Below are positions 5,693 to 9,566 of a DNA stretch of 9,566 bases, piece by piece; position 1 is the stretch's first letter; the number at the start of each line of letters is the position of its first letter. The position numbers and the translations under genes were made by a program. The notes below the pieces were generated by a model. It was not told the DNA's origin, did no database searches, and saw only the letters and a list, made by a program, of their open reading frames with translations. The DNA lies in assembly GCA_002171155.1 (NCBI GenBank), contig NHHF01000101.1, forward strand, positions 1 to 9,566. Reading direction: 5' to 3'. This DNA comes from Betaproteobacteria bacterium TMED156. GTDB taxonomy: Bacteria > Pseudomonadota > Gammaproteobacteria > Burkholderiales > Burkholderiaceae_A.

Positions 5693-6916
5693 ATGGAGAG
5701 ACAATTGCAACTTCAACAGTTGATAACACATACCAATCAAGAGTTTTCAGAGTTTGTTGATAGTGCAATTCTAGTTTTATCTGACAATACTGTTTTTTAT
5801 GGTTGCTCTATAGGCCATATGGGTTCCTCAGTTGGAGAATTAGTTTTTAACACCTCCATGACTGGTTACCAGGAAATTATTTCTGATCCCAGCTACATGG
5901 GTCAGGTTATTACATTAACGTATCCTCACATAGGAAATGTTGGTTGCAATAGTGAGGATATTGAGTCTAAAAAAATTCTCGCGGCAGGACTAGTAATTCG
6001 TGATCTATCGAGGACTTACTCAAATTTTAGAGCTGAAGAATCATTGACAAGTTATTTGAAAAAAAATCAAGTTGTTGCTATATCTGGAGTTGATACAAGA
6101 AAACTCACACGGCATTTAAGTAAAAACGGTGCTTTAAATGGGGCTATTGTCTCCTACAAAACAAAATCAAAGAATTCAAAAAAAGAAGCCTTGGAAAAGG
6201 CACAATTTTTGTCAAAGAATTGCAAATCACTTTCAGGCCAGAATCTCGCAAAAAAATCAACAACCACCAATAAATATTTCTGGAGCAAAGGAACATGGAA
6301 GCATAAATGTCATAACCCTTCTGTAAAGATTAAGATATTTGTATATGATTTAGGTGTAAAGTTAAATATACTCAGACACTTTGTTGACTTGGGATGCAGT
6401 GTAACGGTCGTTCCTTATGAGACTAGCTATGAGGAAATTCTTTCACTTGGAGCAAATGGAATCTTCTTGTCTAATGGTCCTGGAGATCCAGAACCATGTA
6501 CTCATTTGATAAAAACTGTTGAGAAAGCAATAAGAGACCATTTCCCGATATTTGGTATTTGTCTCGGACATCAAATACTGGCTCTTGCATGTGGAGCAAA
6601 TACAAAAAAAATGAAAATTGGTCACCACGGAGCAAATCATCCTGTTCAGGATTTATCTACGAAACAGGTGTTCATTACTTCCCAAAACCATGGGTTTGTT
6701 GTCGATGAAAAATCAATTAATGAAAATATAATAGTTACCCACAAATCACTTTTTGATGACACTATTCAAGGTCTAGCGCACAAAACTGCTCCAGCATTTG
6801 GATTTCAAGGCCATCCTGAGGCGAGTCCAGGACCTCATGATTTATTAAGTATTTTTGATAAATTTGTTGAATCTATAAAGTCTAATGCACTAAATGGTTC
6901 AGTTAAAAAAGATTAA
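5693..6916 (+). CDS. carA: Carbamoyl-phosphate synthase small (glutamine amidotransferase) subunit
   Basis: Hydrolyses glutamine and passes ammonia through a tunnel to CarB, which makes carbamoyl phosphate for pyrimidines and arginine in the cytoplasm. From ATG 5693 it is 407 residues. The N-terminal CPSase_sm domain carries [21 protein letters not shown] (48-68), [11 protein letters not shown] (74-84) and [12 protein letters not shown] (131-142). The class I amidotransferase domain begins at [13 protein letters not shown] (218-230), with LSNGPGDPE (259-267), nucleophile C290 in [17 protein letters not shown] (310-318), TSQNHGF (329-335), and catalytic H374 and E376 in [14 protein letters not shown]. 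The catalytic triad is intact. The protein begins about 24 residues before SAILVL, longer than E. coli CarA, and no Shine-Dalgarno precedes the ATG. GGAGAG at 5695-5700 inside the frame might instead serve TTG 5705. The stop lies 2 bases before carB. Confidence 0.97.
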   Translation: MERQLQLQQLITHTNQEFSEFVDSAILVLSDNTVFYGCSIGHMGSSVGELVFNTSMTGYQEIISDPSYMGQVITLTYPHIGNVGCNSEDIESKKILAAGLVIRDLSRTYSNFRAEESLTSYLKKNQVVAISGVDTRKLTRHLSKNGALNGAIVSYKTKSKNSKKEALEKAQFLSKNCKSLSGQNLAKKSTTTNKYFWSKGTWKHKCHNPSVKIKIFVYDLGVKLNILRHFVDLGCSVTVVPYETSYEEILSLGANGIFLSNGPGDPEPCTHLIKTVEKAIRDHFPIFGICLGHQILALACGANTKKMKIGHHGANHPVQDLSTKQVFITSQNHGFVVDEKSINENIIVTHKSLFDDTIQGLAHKTAPAFGFQGHPEASPGPHDLLSIFDKFVESIKSNALNGSVKKD

Positions 6917-6918
6917 AT

Positions 6919-9566
6919 ATGCCAAAAAGACTAGATTTAGATAAAATTTTGATAATTGGTGCTGGCCCTATCGTTATTGGTCAAGCTTGTGAATTTGATT
7001 ACTCAGGCGTTCAGGCTTGTAGAGCTTTAAAAGATGACGGTTTCACTGTAATTTTGGTAAACAGCAATCCAGCCACTATTATGACGGATCCTGATATGGC
7101 TGACTCAATATATATTGAGCCAATTAATAGTAATAGCTTAGAAAGAATTATTGACATTGAACGTCCCGATGCATTGTTACCGACTATGGGAGGTCAGACT
7201 GCTTTGAACGCAGCTCTGAGTTTAAAGCAATCCGGTGTTTTAGAAAAATTTTCTGTTGAATTGATAGGTGCAAATATAGAGGCAATTGAAAAAGCTGAGG
7301 ACAGAAAAAAATTTAAAGAAGCAATGAATAGTATAGGATTAGAAACTGCAAAATCAGGTATTGCTACAACTATAGACGAAGCAGTAGAAATACAAAAAAA
7401 AATTTCAAACTTCAAAGATGGTTCTGGATTTCCCGTAATAATAAGACCAAGTTTTACTTTAGGTGGAACTGGAGGAGGAATTGCATACAACGCTGAGGAA
7501 TTTGAATTGATTTGTAAAAAAGGGCTAGAAGCTTCTCCAGTCAATGAGCTTTTAATTGAGGAGTCACTTATAGGCTGGAAAGAGTTTGAGATGGAGGTTG
7601 TCAGAGATCAAGCTGACAACTGTATTATTATTTGCTCGATTGAAAACATAGATCCTATGGGAGTTCATACTGGTGATTCAATCACAGTTGCACCTGCCCA
7701 AACTCTGACTGATAAGGAGATTCAACTACTTAGAAATCAGTCTATATCGATACTCCGAGAGATAGGAGTTGATACAGGAGGGTCAAATGTCCAATTTGCA
7801 GTAAATCCAAAAAATGGACGAATCATAGTTGTAGAGATGAACCCCAGAGTATCAAGATCTTCGGCTTTAGCTTCAAAAGCAACTGGTTTTCCTATTGCCA
7901 AAGTAGCGGCAAAGTTATCAGTTGGATACCTGCTGAACGAATTAAAAAATGAGATTACTGGAGGAATTACTCCAGCGTCATTCGAACCATCTATAGATTA
8001 TGTAGTTACAAAAATACCAAGATTTGCATTTGAAAAGTTCCCACAAGCAGACAAAAGATTAACAACTCAGATGAAATCAGTGGGAGAGGTTATGGCAATG
8101 GGTAGAACTTTTCAAGAATCTTTTCAAAAAGCCTTGCGAGGTTTGGAGGTTGGTGTAGATGGGATGAATCAAATGATAACTGAGCGCGAACAAATTGATC
8201 TGGAATTAGCAGAACCAGGACCTAACCGAATTTGGGTAATTGGGGACGCTTTTTCACAAAGATTTTCGATTAAGGAGGTTTCGTCAATTACCAAAATCGA
8301 TCCTTGGTTTTTAGAGCAGATAAAGGAGATAGTTGACATCGAGTTAAGTTTGGAACGTTTAGTTGTGACCGATTTAAACAAAGAGCTTTTATATGAATTA
8401 AAAAGAAAAGGCTTTTCTGACAGAAGACTTGCTAATTTGCTAGATGTGAGTGAAATGCAAATAAGGAAAATCAGGCAAAATTTCAAAATAAGGCCCGTTT
8501 ACAAAAGAATTGATACATGTGCCGGAGAATTTAATTCATCTACATCGTATTTTTATTCAACATATGAAGAGGAGTGTGAATCTGAACCAAGCAAAAAACA
8601 AAAAATAATGATCTTAGGTGGAGGACCAAATAGAATCGGTCAAGGAATAGAATTCGATTATTGTTGCGTCCATGCTGCGATGGCAATAGCTCAAGAGGGT
8701 ATGGAAACCATAATGGTAAATTGTAACCCTGAAACTGTTTCTACGGATTTTGATATATCAGACAGACTTTATTTTGAACCATTAACACTTGAAGATGTTA
8801 TTGAAATCGTTGAAATTGAAAAGCCTTATGGCGTTATAGTCCAATTTGGAGGACAGACACCACTTAAATTGGCAAACGACTTAGAAACCTATGGCGTAAA
8901 TATACTTGGAACCAAACCAAATTCTATTGATCTTGCTGAAGATCGTGAAAGATTCCAAAATTTGTTAACCAAATTAGATCTGTTGCAGCCACAAAATCGT
9001 ATTGCTCACAATGAGGAAGAAGCTCTTGTAATGGCCAACGAAATCGGGTTCCCTATTTTAGTCAGACCAAGTTACGTCTTGGGGGGAAGAGCGATGGAAA
9101 TAGTTCATGATTTAAGTGACCTTGAAAAATACTTTCGTGAGGCTGTTAAGGTTTCTAATGATTCTCCTGTTCTTTTGGATAGATTTTTAAATGATGCCAT
9201 AGAGGTTGACGTAGATTGTATTTTTGATGGTAATAATGTTTTTATTGCTGGAATCATGGAACATATAGAACAGGCTGGTGTTCACTCTGGTGATTCTGCT
9301 TGTTGCTTGCCTCCATTTTCCCTAAAAAGACAAGTTGTGGATGAGTTAAGAAGACAAACTGAAATTTTGGCCAAATCGCTTGAGGTGATAGGTTTGATGA
9401 ATATTCAGTATGCTATTCAAAAAGAGAAAGTCTATGTACTCGAAGTCAATCCTAGAGCCTCAAGAACTGTTCCTTTTGTATCAAAATCTATTGGTGTTCC
9501 TATTGCTAAGATTGCTGCTAAAGTAATGATAGGAATATCACTTAAAGAGCAAAATCTTATTAATGA
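6919..9566 (+). CDS. carB: Carbamoyl-phosphate synthase large subunit, 3' end outside window
   Basis: Makes carbamoyl phosphate from bicarbonate, ATP and the ammonia delivered by CarA. The frame is open without a stop from ATG 6919 to the right edge: about 882 residues of a usual 1070 or so. The first synthetase half has [17 protein letters not shown] (15-31), [28 protein letters not shown]-grasp [16 protein letters not shown] (176-191), [20 protein letters not shown] and [20 protein letters not shown] central oligomerisation segment follows (about 400-550). The second half repeats the fold with [17 protein letters not shown] (572-588), [34 protein letters not shown] (716-726), [17 protein letters not shown] and [16 protein letters not shown]. 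The missing part is the C-terminal MGS-like allosteric domain. A short insertion (about 162-170) precedes [10 protein letters not shown]; similar extra residues are, as I recall, present in Burkholderiales. It lies 2 bases after carA with no clear ribosome site, so it is likely coupled to carA. No damage is seen. Confidence 0.98.
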   Translation, partial: MPKRLDLDKILIIGAGPIVIGQACEFDYSGVQACRALKDDGFTVILVNSNPATIMTDPDMADSIYIEPINSNSLERIIDIERPDALLPTMGGQTALNAALSLKQSGVLEKFSVELIGANIEAIEKAEDRKKFKEAMNSIGLETAKSGIATTIDEAVEIQKKISNFKDGSGFPVIIRPSFTLGGTGGGIAYNAEEFELICKKGLEASPVNELLIEESLIGWKEFEMEVVRDQADNCIIICSIENIDPMGVHTGDSITVAPAQTLTDKEIQLLRNQSISILREIGVDTGGSNVQFAVNPKNGRIIVVEMNPRVSRSSALASKATGFPIAKVAAKLSVGYLLNELKNEITGGITPASFEPSIDYVVTKIPRFAFEKFPQADKRLTTQMKSVGEVMAMGRTFQESFQKALRGLEVGVDGMNQMITEREQIDLELAEPGPNRIWVIGDAFSQRFSIKEVSSITKIDPWFLEQIKEIVDIELSLERLVVTDLNKELLYELKRKGFSDRRLANLLDVSEMQIRKIRQNFKIRPVYKRIDTCAGEFNSSTSYFYSTYEEECESEPSKKQKIMILGGGPNRIGQGIEFDYCCVHAAMAIAQEGMETIMVNCNPETVSTDFDISDRLYFEPLTLEDVIEIVEIEKPYGVIVQFGGQTPLKLANDLETYGVNILGTKPNSIDLAEDRERFQNLLTKLDLLQPQNRIAHNEEEALVMANEIGFPILVRPSYVLGGRAMEIVHDLSDLEKYFREAVKVSNDSPVLLDRFLNDAIEVDVDCIFDGNNVFIAGIMEHIEQAGVHSGDSACCLPPFSLKRQVVDELRRQTEILAKSLEVIGLMNIQYAIQKEKVYVLEVNPRASRTVPFVSKSIGVPIAKIAAKVMIGISLKEQNLIN

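Noticed and set aside
7194..8486. Minus-strand open frames inside carB
   Set aside because: They are opposite conserved CarB coding sequence and show only low-complexity Ser/Leu-rich text typical of reversed coding DNA.
1..9566. Novel defence, mobile or CRISPR-like system
   Set aside because: Every long stretch is taken up by recognisable housekeeping genes on one strand. No repeats with spacers, transposase, integrase, attachment site or toxin-like gene was found.

Overview
This window is a dense, single-strand (+) stretch of chromosomal housekeeping DNA. It is AT-rich, by eye about one third G+C, with many A runs of 8 to 10. It looks like a streamlined, low-GC betaproteobacterium. The basis is the wording of CarB (the '[11 protein letters not shown]' and '[20 protein letters not shown]' stretches, the '[12 protein letters not shown]...DPWFL' inter-domain segment and a short insertion before '[10 protein letters not shown]') together with the gene set ffs, dnaX, ybaB, recR. 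This placement is from memory of the families and was not searched. TGA is used as a normal stop and genes are packed with gaps of 2 to about 60 bases.

Region 1 (1-2477): the 3' part of a UvrD/AddA-type helicase gene that enters from the left edge. It ends at TGA 1973-1975. A RecB/AddA-like PD-(D/E)XK nuclease follows in another frame. One base in an A5 run (1963-1967) decides whether these are two genes or one broken or frameshifted gene.

Region 2 (2461-2570): a small bacterial SRP RNA (4.5S, ffs). Its 5' end falls on the nuclease stop codon and its likely extended -10 promoter lies inside the nuclease coding end.

Region 3 (2632-5239): dnaX (clamp loader tau/gamma), ybaB/ebfC and recR, a common bacterial replication and repair cluster. 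dnaX carries an A9 run exactly at the end of domain III, where slippage would give a gamma-like short form.

Region 4 (5265-5642): a small four-helix MAPEG-family membrane protein. It is joined to recR by a nine-codon open frame that overlaps both neighbours.

Region 5 (5693-9566): carA and carB, the two subunits of carbamoyl-phosphate synthetase for pyrimidine and arginine synthesis. carB runs off the right edge after about 882 residues, before its allosteric domain.

I see no CRISPR array, tRNA, rRNA, insertion sequence, phage gene or convincing terminator, and no accessory system. The points worth a second look are the split helicase/nuclease, the dnaX A9 tract, the ffs/nuclease overlap and the recR-MAPEG relay frame.
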